In this document: one piece after another, positions 10,607-26,215 of the stretch
How the letters are laid out: every line of letters begins with the position of its first letter
Numbering within the stretch: the first letter of the stretch is position 1
Assembly (NCBI GenBank): GCA_039881145.1
Contig: JAYKKI010000127.1
Coordinates: forward strand, 434,001 to 498,000
Origin: Druceiella hillmani
Lineage: Eukaryota; Arthropoda; Insecta; Lepidoptera; Hepialidae
DNA: 64,000 nucleotides
Direction: 5' to 3'
Notes under the pieces: generated by a model
What the model was told of the DNA's origin: nothing
The model's database searches: none
What the model saw: only the letters and a program-made list of their open reading frames with translations
Position numbers and translations under genes: made by a program

Positions 10607-13265
10607 ATGTTTGACTAAATTTGCAATTGCAATGATTTTATGTTTGATAGACCAGAAAAAAATTTTGTTAGTAGCTATTTTAGTTGCGCAGTTTGCTTCA
10701 TATAACTGTACATAATATTCAGTAAACAATAATGTAAATCTCTAAATCACAGGTGTTTTTAAGTTTTCTTTTTATATAAAAATTAAGAAGGAATTTTTAT
10801 TCGCTATCTTACTAATTTGAATGCATAAGTAATGGAATGGATTATATCATGTTATATTTATTAAGTAAAATGATTAGATGATGAAAATGTTAAAATAATA
10901 GAAGCTGACAAATAAAAAAATCAAAATTAATAAGTGACTTATTTTTATTTTCTTTTAATTAGGCTGATTTCCTTAAATACAGGAAATAGCTATGAAACTA
11001 ATATTCATGCTGAAATATTTAATCATAATTTTTATCAACTTGTTTGTGGAAAAAGTGATCCTATACACCTTGCATCAGAGGAGATTACGTCATACATTTA
11101 GTTTGAAATACTAACGACATATTCAACTTATGAAAATAAGCACTTAATTTTTTAAAGGAAATTATTGAGTAAAATTTACACACAGTTTAGAGAAATTACT
11201 TATGGTGGATTCGAAATATATAACAAATCTTAAATATATAAAAAATTGAGACTACCAAATATTTTCCAACTTTCCAAACGTATTCAATAAGATAACTCTT
11301 TCACTTTCTCAAATATAATGATGAAGACTCACTTCAGGAAATAACTTTGTTTAAATTTGAAGAATATGATGAAAGAGAAAGCAATCATCCCAGAGTTTGA
11401 TTAACATACCACACAGAAATATAAATTTATCAAAAATCTGATAGATCCAGATGACGAAGAAGATGAGACTCTCTATTAAAACAAAAAAATATAATGGTGT
11501 TTGTAAAGCATATATTTTAGGGACAAAAAAATTATATAATATAAAAAAAATCAGTAACACTGATCTTCCAATGTAAAGAATAAATACATTATATCTGTAT
11601 TATTCCTATATAATTATATACATTTAAAAACATTATTCTAAGAGACAATTAATCTATGGCAAATATAACTGATTACAAAGAAACAATTTCTATGAAAAAT
11701 AAATTTATTATCTTGCATGGTTAACGCCCGTATAACACAAATTATTATTTAATTGTAATCCTCCTCTGACAGTCTTACCATGTCTTTGCACAAAATAAAT
11801 ATTGCCACCTTCATACACTGAACAATTTCCATTTTCACTAATATACTGGCCGGCGCTTACCGACACTAACAACTGCGGGGAAAAACGGCTGTTCTCTTTT
11901 CAATTTAATTTGGAAATTGATAATAGTTATTATTTAAAAGATAACCTTCATCTCCCGCATGGAGATGGTGATCACTTCTGAGGCAAGTAAGTGATTATGT
12001 TGTATCAGACAAGCTTCAACGTAATTCACTCCTGAGTTGATAATATGCTAATAATATGTGTATGGAATTTTCTATTTGACAAAGTTATTCGCCTTTACTA
12101 GCGTAACTTTGTAGTTGTTTTAAAAGTTTCGTACCGGAAAGGTTTTATTGAGACTCCAGTATTGCAAAAACGCTATCTGTCTGTCTGTTCATCCATCCAT
12201 CTGTCTGGCAGGGGTTTTATAAATTCTCAATAAAGTACAATAACGATTTGAAATTAATACACAATATGTAGTCCCTTGGCCTAAAAATAGAAATGGCTTA
12301 CAAAAATAATTTAGAACTATATAATGTTGAGTGGTCTTTCAGGCACTTTAAGCAATTTCAATTTTTTTACATGTGACTATGTGGATGTTAATTATGAATA
12401 ACTCTTTCAGTAGAGTATAAATTGTTTTTTTTTTCAGTGATAAACAATAGTTTGGTGAACGGTGACATTTGGTATTTTTTACCATCAATTTGGTAATAAA
12501 ACAAAGAATTTTTTGAGAATATCACAACAATATCCTGCCTTTTAAATATATACTAAGCAATATATACTTACAATGCAAAATATTAACTCAAATATCTGTC
12601 AGTTTCAAATTAAGTTGATCAACATATAAAGACGAACAGAATACATAATAACGAACTATTCAGTAATATAAAATATTCATACTTTTTAATATTTTTTAAC
12701 AACGATACGTAACACAAAATTATTTTTATTTATATGATGTTCCTCTTTTTTGTGCGGTTTTTCCATTTCTTATTTCTTCTCAACAAGTTATGGCGAATTA
12801 AGTTTTATTAAATATATAAGATTAACATTAACTTAACCAGCCCAGCCAGTAAGTAGTGATTAAACTATAGTAATAATCATTGACTCAATCGATATACGGT
12901 AGCTGATACTCAATTTTTGAAGAAAATTATTTAAAAAGAAACACAGTGTAATGATTAATATATCTGAATAGGTTTCTAACATACTATGTTACTCAAACTA
13001 ACCTAATATACACATAGGACCCTCATGGAAATAAATACTCTAAATATAATGAAAATAAAGGCCTGGATTCAAGATTTTTTTATTTTGAGGGATATGAAAA
13101 ATTCGCCACGAAAGGTAGTATTTTTACCTCTTTCTACAAGGGTTGTATGACTATTGGGTAAAATAAATCAATTCCAAAGAAAACTTAAAACGTTTATAAA
13201 AAATTATTTTTATGTAGTTATTAATAAAATATGTTTTTAAAAGTGTTAACAAAAAAGTTAAAAAT
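10607..13265. other. AT-rich DNA without recognised genes
   Basis: No gene or element recognised. A ctgtctgtctg / catccatccatc simple stretch lies at about 12175-12210. The patch 11840-11900 is richer in G+C but unassigned. Confidence 0.55.
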
Positions 13266-13269
13266 AAAA

Positions 13270-13345
13270 TATGGTAGTGGCATTCGAACCCGGACCGTTA
13301 AAGTTACGATTTGCGCGTTTCCACTCAGCTATCCGGCGGCTCGCG
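13270..13345 (-). mobile_element. tRNA-like SINE head (minus strand)
   Basis: On the minus strand a perfect A box TAGCTGAGTGG (complement at 13321-13331) is followed about 30-40 bp later by a B-box-like GGTTCGAATGCC (complement at 13279-13290). Spacing suits a tRNA gene, but the T stem does not close properly and no acceptor stem can be drawn, so a functional tRNA is unlikely. A tRNA-derived SINE head or decayed tRNA pseudogene is the best reading. The body and tail, toward lower coordinates, are AT-rich and not delimited. Confidence 0.6.
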
Positions 13346-16300
13346 TACATTTTTTTAGAAACCCGTGTCGTTGCTAACAGTTTCCGATGTTATTTCTCGT
13401 TACTGGCTTGATAGTATATCCTTATTTTTTTACAAATATTTTCTTTCAATACACAATAATATTCCGTAAAATTTGTATTTTAAAATAAAATTCTCACACA
13501 AGTTCGTTTCCTCATTGGTGTTGAAATGGATAAGTATTTGTTACATTTATTCATATACATAAATATACACTTATGTTTATACTTTCATCCCTAAGAAGTT
13601 CACTATTTGTAATCATCCAAAAATTGTAAGAAATATATAAATCATGGAAACCAATAAATAAATTGTATCACTTTTGTATTTAAATTATAAACTTACGTTA
13701 TTCAGAATCAACGAAACATTCAGAAAAAATATTTAATTAACGATCACCCAAAACGATAAATATTTTTTCTATTATCGAGCAAATTAGTGATAGTGACATC
13801 TTGTTTATTGTTCTATGGCAACAATACACAGAGCATAGTAAGTAGGCGTGGCAATATATGACTAGCAATAGTAAGTAGGCGTGGCACGCGCAACATCGTT
13901 ATGATCTGCTTATCATATATTTTTTTTGATAAGTAGTAGCGTTCCGTCGTTTTTCATTCATTCGTGTCCGAAAATGTACGTTTGTACCATAATTCTACAC
14001 AAATACATAAGCTAGCAAAAAACATAACCAATTCCACAATTTTCTATTATAAATTAGTTAATTTGGATTAATTTTATTGGAGTTTAAACAAAAACATTAA
14101 TGGCGAAATCACTGTACAGGTATACGTCCGTAGTGCAGAATACTTGATATCGTTATGACATAAGTATTGATAACCTAAATATTTTTGTAAACTCTTATCT
14201 TAATGAGACAATATTTAAATCTGTTTAAAGCACAAATTAAAGCAGTCTAATTTCCATAATAATTCTACAGTACAATAATGATAAGAACATAAAAGGCTGA
14301 TATGTTTTTATTAATTTCAAGAAATAGATAAAAAAAAATAAACAAAATAATGAAAAATTCTTAAATGAAAATTTTAAATTTCTTAAATGTTTTAGTAAAT
14401 AAATTGACACATCCTAATTTCCTTAGTCTATTATAGAGTAAAATGCAATTAAAACACTAAAAATTTTAAAACTGAGCATCCCTTTTCGAATAAAGAATAT
14501 ATTTAGTCTTCGTTATTTGTCAACGGCACATTACAAAAGAAAGCAACTGTATATATGAAATTTAAAGAATGAACCAGTAATTTATTAAAATAATATAGTT
14601 GTCAATATCTTCACTGCCCCAGAATTTCTCAAAATTTAAATCCACACGACGATATTTCAGCAAATAAAACTAAAATCAATTTTATTAGTTGAAATTGAAC
14701 CTGGTTCCCCTTTGAAACATAACAAAAAGACCAAAGGGAGATAAACCAAAGGGGTTTACTTCTCCGTCTCTCATTATTTACCTCAGTTTCCGAAATTATA
14801 GCCATGCATACACATTATTGTTTTCTTGTCTTAAATGCAAATAATAAATATTCTTGTACCCATAAATATTAAAATTTTATAAAATTCACTTTTCTTGATA
14901 ATAATCTTTTAACTCTATATGGTGGTGAGTAGTTGATAAATGTGCAGAATATAGAACACCTCCATAAAGATTTTGAGTTTAGGTGGAATTGAGGACCGCA
15001 ATGATATTAGCATTTCTAAAGATCAAAATTCAAAATTGGTGATATATATTTGCATACCTTTCTGTAAACTTTGTTATTTTATATTGTCAAAATATAGGTT
15101 TTTTGGATTGGTTACCTCAAGCTACAGTTTTAGCACTGAAAATACTGCGATGCTGCATAATAAAATATTATTGATTTAAAGTTTTCTGCATATATTTTTT
15201 ATGTTTCCGCTAAATAATTTAAATCCAGCAAGTATTAACGGTTATATAAAGTAGAAAAGTTTTGAATATATACGAATGTGTATATTTATCTAATGATAAA
15301 TGAATATTTGGATGTATTATCATTCATACGGAATGTTTAAAAATAAAGAGAAATTTTATGTATATTTTTAAGGATAATTTAGGGAAAAATCCAAGAATAA
15401 CTAAAATTTCTCAAAATGTCAGTATCTTCAAAAAAGAAATATGTATAAAACTTATTTCTTAATATGGTTTTATTACATACTTACTTACTTAATATACTTA
15501 CTTGATGGATATTGGATTCATTGTTAAAAAATTGGTCTTGATACTTAAATATTAACATTACATTTTGGTCTAACAGTAAATAAATGAGCGTGTTCCTCAT
15601 TATTGCATACTTCTTCCGTTTCAAGTGCTACCATTCTATAATCTTACATCATTCTGGCAATGTTACGAGGTATGGAAGCTATTTCGTTAGTAGGTTCTAA
15701 ATGGTTTAATATTTCGAATTTAACGGAAATAAACCACCATTCATTGGGCAGGTCTTTCCGGTCCACTAGGGAAAATAAAGTGTAATTTTGAATGTATATG
15801 TCAATACCTCATAAGCTTGTGATGGTCCTATTTATCCATACTCACATACACACATATAAACCAGCATATGTATTCACATTGTGTATACGTTGACACATAA
15901 GGAAGATCCTGTGCATCATTCAAAAAGATTGATTTTTAGGTTCAATTTGGAAATATGGAAACCCTTCAAGAATATGCTTGGTTTGTTTAACATGCCTTCC
16001 AAAATATAAATAAAAAATCGCGTTTTAAATTTTTTTTATACGTTAAAAATTTTGTATTTGTTGTATATTTTCCTGGTCATCATGTTTTTCCACATATTCT
16101 GCTGAATGAAAATATGTGTCATGACACTTCATCAAATCGAATGGTACATTAATGGTAAAAATAAAAGAAAGAAAACTTGGTTACGAAGGTATCTTTCATT
16201 GTATGCGCTGATTAAGCTTTTATTGATCTATTATAATATAATGTACTAAAAATGTATGGCTAAAAAAGAGATCAAAAAAAGTCTGACACCCCCTAAACTA

Positions 16301-16399
16301 TTATAGATGTCTCTTAAAACTAGCTTGTAATAAGACGACACGTTTCGCAGTAATATTAAAAGTCTATTTGCATAATTTTTTCTGTCTAAAAAACTAGGT
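13346..16399. other. AT-rich DNA; short direct repeat at 13835-13886
   Basis: No gene seen. The 19-bp stretch atagtaagtaggcgtggca occurs twice 33 bp apart (13835-13853, 13868-13886). An open frame of 68 codons at 14973-15179 matches nothing I know. Confidence 0.5.
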
Positions 16400-16650
16400 T
16401 TTATACATGTCGTCATTTCTTCTTGAATACTGATTAGAGAAAATCGTATTATTATATTCGAAAGCTTCTTTCTTTTTCACTCCCGTTATAGCCTTTAGTC
16501 TTTCATCTGGAAAATCTTTGAAGCTGTTATGCAAATTAGGATCAAACGTTTGATACCTTCTGAGAAGCGACCGCAAAAAGTTATGCGAAAAAATAGAAAA
16601 TGTTGTCTGTTCGTAGTTCGGTATTGAGTTACGAAATTCAATAATGTTGT
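16394..16650 (-). other. Coding-like minus-strand stretch in old repeat
   Basis: On the minus strand a frame without stops runs from about 16664 to a stop at 16394-16396, roughly 85-90 codons, including SLLRRYQTFDPNLHNSFKDF and GVKKKEAFEYNN. Its composition is less Phe/Ile/Lys-extreme than chance frames nearby. The diverged copy at 8386-8640 keeps faint similarity in the same orientation (SLLGGH, LSDEKVKR) but has stops and shifts. This may be a relic of a mobile-element protein or an old exon, or chance. No start codon upstream of the internal Met at 16574-16576 is evident and I assign no function. Confidence 0.25.
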
Positions 16651-16880
16651 AGTAAAAAATTTAAATTACGACTAGCATTATATTACATCTTATTATTTTA
16701 ATATGTTTTACAAAATAGTTTTTTCTTAGTGTTTGTTAAAGAATCTGTGTTTCAAATATCATAAATGTTGACCAACCAAAAAATTTAAATTTAAGTATTT
16801 TATATCCATATTGTTGCAGTAGAGGCTAGCAAAATAATATATGTAAATTGATCTTACAAAATCGCGTAGTAATTTAGCTT
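16400..16880. repeat. Old dispersed repeat, copy B (uninterrupted)
   Basis: Relative of 8386-8640 plus 9130-9290 in the same orientation, without the MITE. Shared landmarks are gagaagcgaccg (16561-16572), tattgagtta (16621-16630), tttaaatta (16660-16668), taatatgtttta and cagtagaggctag. No termini were identified, so it could be an element fragment or a segmental duplication. Confidence 0.6.
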
Positions 16881-17301
16881 TCACTCACTATTTCATGTTT
16901 GCTAGTAAAATTTACCTGAGGTTTTAGTAAGCTATGTTCAACAGGAAAGAAATTGCCAAAGTTTCAGTCTACTTACAATCGCTTAAATTAAAATAGTTAG
17001 AATAGATTTTAACGGAGGTAAAAACGAGTAAAATAAAAAGCATGAAACCCATTTAAGTCTTCATCGTAAATGATTTGTTTGTACCTAATTTTTTTATCCA
17101 TAAATTCATTGCATGTTCAGTGTAAATTAATTTAATTACCTGTTACTTGAAGATGACGACATAAATTGAAGTATAATAATTTTCTAATTAAATGACACAA
17201 ACCACATATTTATTTCTAATAACACTAAAAATAGAGGCACAGCATTATTAAGTGTAAAAAATTACATGAAATATTTTCAAACGTGCCTTACATTTTCCCT
17301 T

Positions 17302-17513
17302 AATTATGATGATATTGAATATATTTGGCATTAATTTTGTAGAAATTCATTATTCACAATTAAATGAAACTACGGGGTGTAGTATTATTTCTAATTTATT
17401 TAAATTCTTTACCACGACCACGAATTTTTAAAGATAGTATCTTAAATGAAGAATTTAAAAAAAGTAGAAATAATAATATATCACGTAGTTTCATTTAATT
17501 GCAATTATAATGA
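17302..17513. mobile_element. Fold-back repeat family, copy A
   Basis: An inverted-repeat element, 17313-17502, flanked by an apparent 11-bp target duplication aattatgatga (17302-17312) / aattataatga (17503-17513), one mismatch. The left end gaatatatttggcattaatt leads into ttcacaattaaatgaaacta, then a block with gtagtattatttcta and ctttaccacgacc. The right half is the inverse: gtagaaataataatat, cacgtagtttcatttaattg. In this copy the centre is deleted, so the hammerhead-like core found in other copies is mostly missing. Other copies: 30537-30776, 51554-51796, 58507-58560 (partial), 61291-61375 (partial). Confidence 0.85.
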
Positions 17514-20500
17514 AATAAATAAATATTTAAAAAAAATTAATCAACAAAATAAATAGCAGTGAGTAGGAAATTTAAATTACGACAAGATAATTAAAGAATT
17601 ATGTTAAAATGTTATAAACCTAAGTATAGAAATTATACTAAATATTTAATTGTTCTATGTAAGTTTACTTACTAATACAATTGTCAATAAGTTGGTTTTT
17701 GAAAGATGAGGTTAATGATTCAAAGGAATCCACAGATGAAGTATGTTAATGTTATAGTGCGGCTTATTCTATTGAATAGAATAGAAAATCTTATTGTGGC
17801 GAAACAGAGAAGTGGCGATATAGGATAAACTGATGTTGCCGAAAATGTTAATATTAATGTTGTAGTAGTGGATCTACACCGAATACATTATAAGGAACTT
17901 CTGAAAGAATATGTAATCAATGTGTTATTTCGTTGAGATAATATTGTTATTATGAATATTATTTTATGCCTCCTTCATTCTTAATGATGATAGTCATTAT
18001 TAAATGTAAAGGATATTTATAATGAATATAAGTACATCAATATTTTTTACATAAATAATTTTATTTTTGATTAGGCCTTATTTCTTTAACCTGGGACGAC
18101 AGTCACAAATTTTTAACTAAAATCCAAAGATTCGTAAAAATATAAATGAATTTTTCATTTATGTCTTATACGGACTTTAGTTCAAATTTTAACATTTTAT
18201 TTACAGAGATGCATATAGAATAATTTAATAAAATCGCTGTGGAATTACTTCTTAATATTTTAGATATTACCGAAACTTAAGTTTTAATTCACTATACAAA
18301 AGAATCATTTTATTTTATTTCTAATGACGGAGGATAGTTTTTATTTTAAAGATTCAGTATTTTAGATATTATCTTGTCAATAAAATTTTAACAAATCAGG
18401 AATAAATTTTAATAGCGGTCATTTTCATTGCAAATTTCACTTCATTACTCAAAACGTATTTCAAAAAGTAAACAAGCACCTACTAGAAAGTTTTAAAAAT
18501 GCTTTCTCATCAAATAATTTCGCGCCCCTTTGTTATTTTTAAATTTATTTGCAGCTTTGAGAAAAACAAAAGCAATTTTTAAAAATGTTTGGATACTTAT
18601 AAAAATTAAATTATATTTAAAAAAATTTGTTTCATTATTCCAAAAATTTTATTTCTAGTTAACACCAAGAAATACTTGAAATCAATAAAATTCGAAACTC
18701 CTTTTAGTGCAGGCTAAAATATGATAGTGAGCTATTCCAATATGGCATTAGTTCAGTGTTTAAAGAAATCGTGAGCAGCATTTTAATGTAAGCATATGTG
18801 CAATGATAATATATATATTCTAGGAATTGTAACACTAATAGAAGAGAAATTGGTCAGGAAGCAATAAATTTTTATACGATATTTCCATAATTTTTGTGAT
18901 TACAAGCGCATTGTGATAAACTTGAATTGTCTACCATATAGTAATGTAGAAATTAATGCAGTTTTCGGCAATATTCAATGATAAACTGTCTAACAGGCAC
19001 CTTCAAACAGCTAGTAACATCTATATGTTTCTTCAAGAAAAGCTAGGAATTTGATGCACATATAATATTTATGGTATATTGAAAGTTGCTGCGACGGATA
19101 ATTTTTAAACCATTCTCATTTTGAGAACCACATTTAAAAAAGAAATTGATTGTGTTTTGATAGATATTATCACGAAACTAAATATATAAACACACAGCAT
19201 AAAATAAATTAAAATTTAGGGCAGCCAACTCAAATCTTGTGACAGACATAATATTCAATAAGCAAACAAATAAATCTCTAACGCACTTTACTTCAGTTGG
19301 GTGTTTTACCTTCAGTAATAATGTTGCCATTTAAAAAGAATCCTTGATCCCCTACACGAAGCTCACAGCTCAGCTTTAAAGCTAAATCACTGTAATGGTG
19401 TCGATCATTTATATTCCTCTATTCTTAAGTTTGTATACTCGGTTCTTATTGCGCGAATAAACAAATTTCATGTTCGTTAGGAGAAAAAAGCATAACTTTT
19501 AATACGAGTCTTACCAATTAGTCCAGAATAAAACCTGTTCAAATTTTTCTACTAATTGTTACGGGCTAATTTAACCAACAAGCAAAAATATAAAAAAGAA
19601 GATACAGAAAATGAAAAGAAAAATGTGATTTCGAGCTTTCAATCAAATTCAATTCTCTGCAAGTAAAATTGTTAAGAAATATTCAACGTGTAAACTTATA
19701 TCTTCAAATCAAGTCTAATGTACAAACCAGAAAAGTTCGTTTAATTGTTTGTTTGTGCTAATCTACGGAAGTCTCATTTCAATAATTGTTTTGTATTAGA
19801 AACTCCGTGTTTTCAGAAAGATTATAGGCTATATATCCTTAAATTAATCTCATAGGGGCAGAGAAGTGAGAAAACAGAATAAATTTGTGGTAGAATTGAG
19901 AACTGTTTGCGCTAATATCTAGAAATATACATTTAATTCCAAAAATTCTTTGTGTTTAAATTTATGTGGTTTGAGAAAAATTATAAACTACTTTCTAATA
20001 TGTAGCTGTGTTAAATGCAGAGAAATATTTAATATTACAGATATCGGGTAACACTGCTAATTATTCCGAGTATTCCAAAATATATACTGCCGATCCCGCC
20101 GATTGATATCGAAGCTGTTTAACTTTTGTGGAGTAGAAGGGAAGGGGTTAGGGAAGAATAAATATATAATTTTGTAACATTTTCTGCAGGTAAAACTGTA
20201 GAAAACGGAGAGTATTTTTATAAAATTCTATAATTTTTTTGTTCAAATTTATTGAAATTATTTGTCTTTGGAAATTACTTCTATATTTAATTCGATTTCT
20301 ACGTTAAAAATTTTACTTAACTACAAATCGGAGGGTTTGTAAATATGAACGTTTTGAACATATGGATTTCCTCTCAATTATTCTATGAAATACGATATAC
20401 TACATTCCCGCGTCAAAACGTATCTATTCATATTTCCCTTTTAAGATTGTAAAGGTCATATATTCGAAGCTCATATATTATTTTGGATATTAAGTAGTCC

Positions 20501-20924
20501 TTCGATATTTTGTAAAATTTATCAATACGGACGTTACTCTTAAAATATGTTGATGACACGAGATAGAAAATTGGTACAAAAAATATTCGATAGCACTTCG
20601 ATTCTTTGTTAGACAAGATTGTGTTAAGAGATTGTTTTTTCATATCTTATTTTCAATGCGTAGATAAGGTCTAATGATCTTTTTGGCAATATGTAGTTTA
20701 AAGCAGAGGTAATCCCAACTTATGTGAAGAGATTTGACTTTTGAGAGGTGTAAAAATAGTAGGATTTTATTTTGTAGTTTTGAAAACAAAATTCCATAGA
20801 TTACAAAATTCGTGCTCTAGAGCAGTTCAAATAAAAGCGTCAAGTGAAAGATTTATAAAAAAGAATTATTATTTTTTGTTGGACACGGAGTAAATTAAAA
20901 AATAAAAAAACATTTAAAAATAAA
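17514..20924. other. AT-rich DNA without recognised genes
   Basis: I see no gene, element end or notable repeat in this stretch. Confidence 0.55.
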
Positions 20925-20986
20925 ATGCCATTTTTCAAATTGATCCCAACATTACATTATGTTTGGATCCATTCGAAAAATGGCAT
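20925..20986. repeat. 28-bp-arm hairpin with 6-nt loop
   Basis: The left arm 20925-20952 (atgccatttttcaaattgat...) pairs with 20959-20986, 25 of 28 positions matching, with a loop of six bases. It would form a stable stem in RNA on either strand. The loop is short for a microRNA precursor; a fold-back remnant is as likely. Confidence 0.85.
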
Positions 20987-23099
<2,113 letters not shown>

Positions 23100-23175
23100 T
23101 CGAGGCTGGCGCATTGGTCGAGAATGTTTCACATCTGAAAGGTAATGGGTAACTTTCAATAGGCTCTGTAAAAAC
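23100..23175 (+). mobile_element. Possible degenerate tRNA-derived SINE head
   Basis: TGGCGCATTGG at 23106-23116 fits the RNA polymerase III A box, and ctgaaaggtaatgggtaa (23135-23152) sits where the anticodon arm and B box would be, but the B box is poor. It is possibly an old SINE head; chance cannot be excluded. Confidence 0.35.
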
Positions 23176-26091
23176 CTTTTATTCTCAAAGTTAAACATAT
23201 TAATAATTGCTTAGAACAAAGAGTGTGAGATACAAAAATACATTTATACAATATCGGGATACTATTGAAAACCGTACAAAATATACTTGAAGCTGCTTTT
23301 TCACCACAGCGATATTTCTACACAATGTCACTATATTAATTTCCATTCTATTATTGCGCTAAAAATCTAAATTCCGAAATATTAAATATAAATTTGCGTA
23401 AAACATTTTGAAATTAATAAAACACTATGTTTATTCTAGAAAGAATATTAAGAGATTAACACCCGTTATTTTTACTAATGTATGAGTAGTTAAACGTTAC
23501 GTACGGCATATTTCATAAACAATTTTTTTTTGTTAAACATATTGTCTCCTAAATGATACTGTAGCTTTATACAATTATTTATAGTTTTCTTAATTCGCTT
23601 CGCAGAGACAAATATAATTTTACAAGACTACAATACTTACCAATGTCTAAAGATGCTTTATAAATATTGCTTAAACATCGTCGGTGATTTCAAATAACGA
23701 AAGTGTCTCTTCTCTTAATCTTTATTAGATTATTTATCATAATGGCGGCATCTATTATCGTAATTAAATATCTAACTGCAAAATTTTTCAGTACTTTTTC
23801 TCCACTGTGAACGCTTCAGCCAGGATATTGGGTGCTTGATTGTGATCTGTGCAAAGATTTCTATTACAGATGAAACAGTAAAAGAGAAAACGCTAATGGA
23901 GTGAAAGGCAAGGAGGTTTTAGATAATAATATGCAGTCACCAGTGTTGCCATCACTCTGGAACATTTGAATTAAATGTACCTCATTTAAAAGATGAAGTT
24001 GACCGCAATCGTTAAATAATTTTTAATCAAATTTTGCTGCTTATCGTCTTTAAAGTTTTGCAATGAATAGTGTATTAACTACCTTATAATAACAAAATGA
24101 GGGTACATGTCATACGAGATGACATACATAAACGCTTAATATTTAGTTATTGTGAAAAAAATTTAAATCTATTATTTAATAATATTACGTTACAAGTTTT
24201 ATTTTAACTAATTTTAGATTTTTGCTTGTTAACTTTTCTACAGCTGGTTATATTCAAATAATTTGTTATTACTAAATATTGTAATTATTTCGTTTCACCA
24301 CCCGAATATTTTTGAAATATTCAGTTATAGAAGAGAACACGAACTTAAAAATTCATTGCTTTTTACCTGCAAAAAAATAATAAAATTTTCATTTCTGTCA
24401 GTAACAGAAGTACAATAGGTAACAATTGGTTTAATTATTTACCTGAGTCAATTTAAAACAATGTCAGTGTATAGTGGTGAAATAGAAATTTAAAGTATTT
24501 TGATATGGTAAATAAACATGTGAATGGGGACACGTAAATAAATCGCACAATTATAAATATATTTAACAAAAAGACAAAAACTCTGTATGGAAAAATTAAA
24601 ACGGGAGGGACAGCGGTAATAGAGGGGTAATATTTAGCGGATATATAACTGTGCATGTATAAACATTTATGTTCAGAGACAGCTGACCCGCAATTATTAA
24701 TCACTTGAAGTAAGCCATGAAATTATGGTTTAAGAGAAAAATATTTACGATCAAATGCACGCTTCAAAGTTTTCGTAAAATTATTTAAGTATTAATTACT
24801 ATAGCATTAATTAAATACTTAATTTATGGTTTATTGAAAACTTGGGCCTTAATAGTTAATTTTAATTAATCAAGCCAACTTTTAGAGATATTAACTATAT
24901 TGCATCTTGACCAGGAACTTGTAGAATAGAACGACCGCTTACATTTTAGTAGATTTCACTTAGTACGGGCGAGTTATCACGAAAAGTTTGATGTTTTAAT
25001 ACAACGAATCTGGCTTGGTTACGAACCTGTGTAACAATACAGTATAAATGTTTGTTTAACGATTAGGATTAAAATTTATTTCGGTAAATAATCGAATTTT
25101 ACGTACGTATGTAAATTCACAACCATGGACAGACATGCATGTTCATAGATTCAAATATGGTTCATGATCATGTATTTATATTTTACCCCTAAACATGATG
25201 GTTCCTCAACTGTCATGGACAGCTACTGGAGTCTAATGCAATGCTTTCGTCATTGTAAACTCCAATAAAATAATACTCAAGCCAAATATAGCTGTTGAAA
25301 ATGGGCCGCAAATTATAAGTCCCCCCGAACGTAGTTAAGGCATAAATCTTTTCGTTCAATAGTTTGATAGCATGCAGTGCAGATTTTTTACCTTAATATA
25401 AACTACCTCCCTTCTTTACCTGAGCATTGAATATAAATATTGGTTATTGATATCAAGCAGTAATAAAATCGTTTAAATCTTTTATTTTGTAATGCTTTCC
25501 CATTATCGGTTATAGCATTATTATTTACTACATAGCTTGCCGCAGGTCATCAACTCGGGAATATTATGAGGAAATAAAAAAGTATTTGGTCGTAATAAAC
25601 ATAGCCATAAAATAATAAAATGAAAGAAATGGGAATTTCCCCTCAACTACGATTTTATTTAACGATAATTTTCCAGTCAATTCCTTTGAATGAAGGTTTA
25701 AATACATTGAATCTATAATTAATGCCAAATAAATCTTAGTCTAGTCTAGGCGAGTCTTATTCGAACAGTGCCAATGTCACATATCGCGGTTTTTATTTAT
25801 TCCTAAATACTAAGATCAAAAAATTAATTATTCGTTTCAGGGGCGTAGTCAAGGGCATAATTACTTTCCCAATCATTATGGAAGAGATGTTTGAAGAGAA
25901 TATGTCCAATGTTTTAAAAAATATTTCCAACCAGAAAAAATTGTATTGACATTAAAGGAAACCGCTTCAAAAAAGAATAAAAGAGTAGGAACTTTTAAAT
26001 TTAATTTAATTTTTAATTCATATTTTAGACACAATTTTTAGAATATTTGTTTTATATATTGAAAGAAAGAAAAAGTTCTAGTTTTAATAAA
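23176..26091. other. AT-rich DNA without recognised genes
   Basis: No gene seen. The minus-strand 83-codon frame at 24453-24704 is hydrophobic but matches nothing I know. A weak AT-rich inverted repeat lies at 24780-24835. Confidence 0.5.
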
Positions 26092-26215
26092 ATGGAATAT
26101 GGCATACTACGTGATGTGAATACTAATGTGAATACTCGTTGCTACATTACATTTTGAGAAAATATGAAATGTAACCCACCTATAAGTAAAAGGATATGTT
26201 ACAGTATTCTGAATA
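26092..26215 (-). repeat. Diverged dispersed repeat, copy 1 (minus)
   Basis: The reverse complement of this segment aligns with 34015-34137. Shared blocks in order: actgtaaca(t/c)atc, tgggtta(c/t)at(t)tt, agtagcaac(g/a)agt, tattcacatcacgta, ttcca. The similarity stops at both sides, so it is about 120 bp. No coding potential, ends or tail seen. Confidence 0.7.

Noticed and set aside
17740..17880. Second hammerhead candidate at ctgatgttgccgaaa
   Set aside because: CTGATG and GAAA occur, but there is no stem II between them and no matching stem I or cleavage site.
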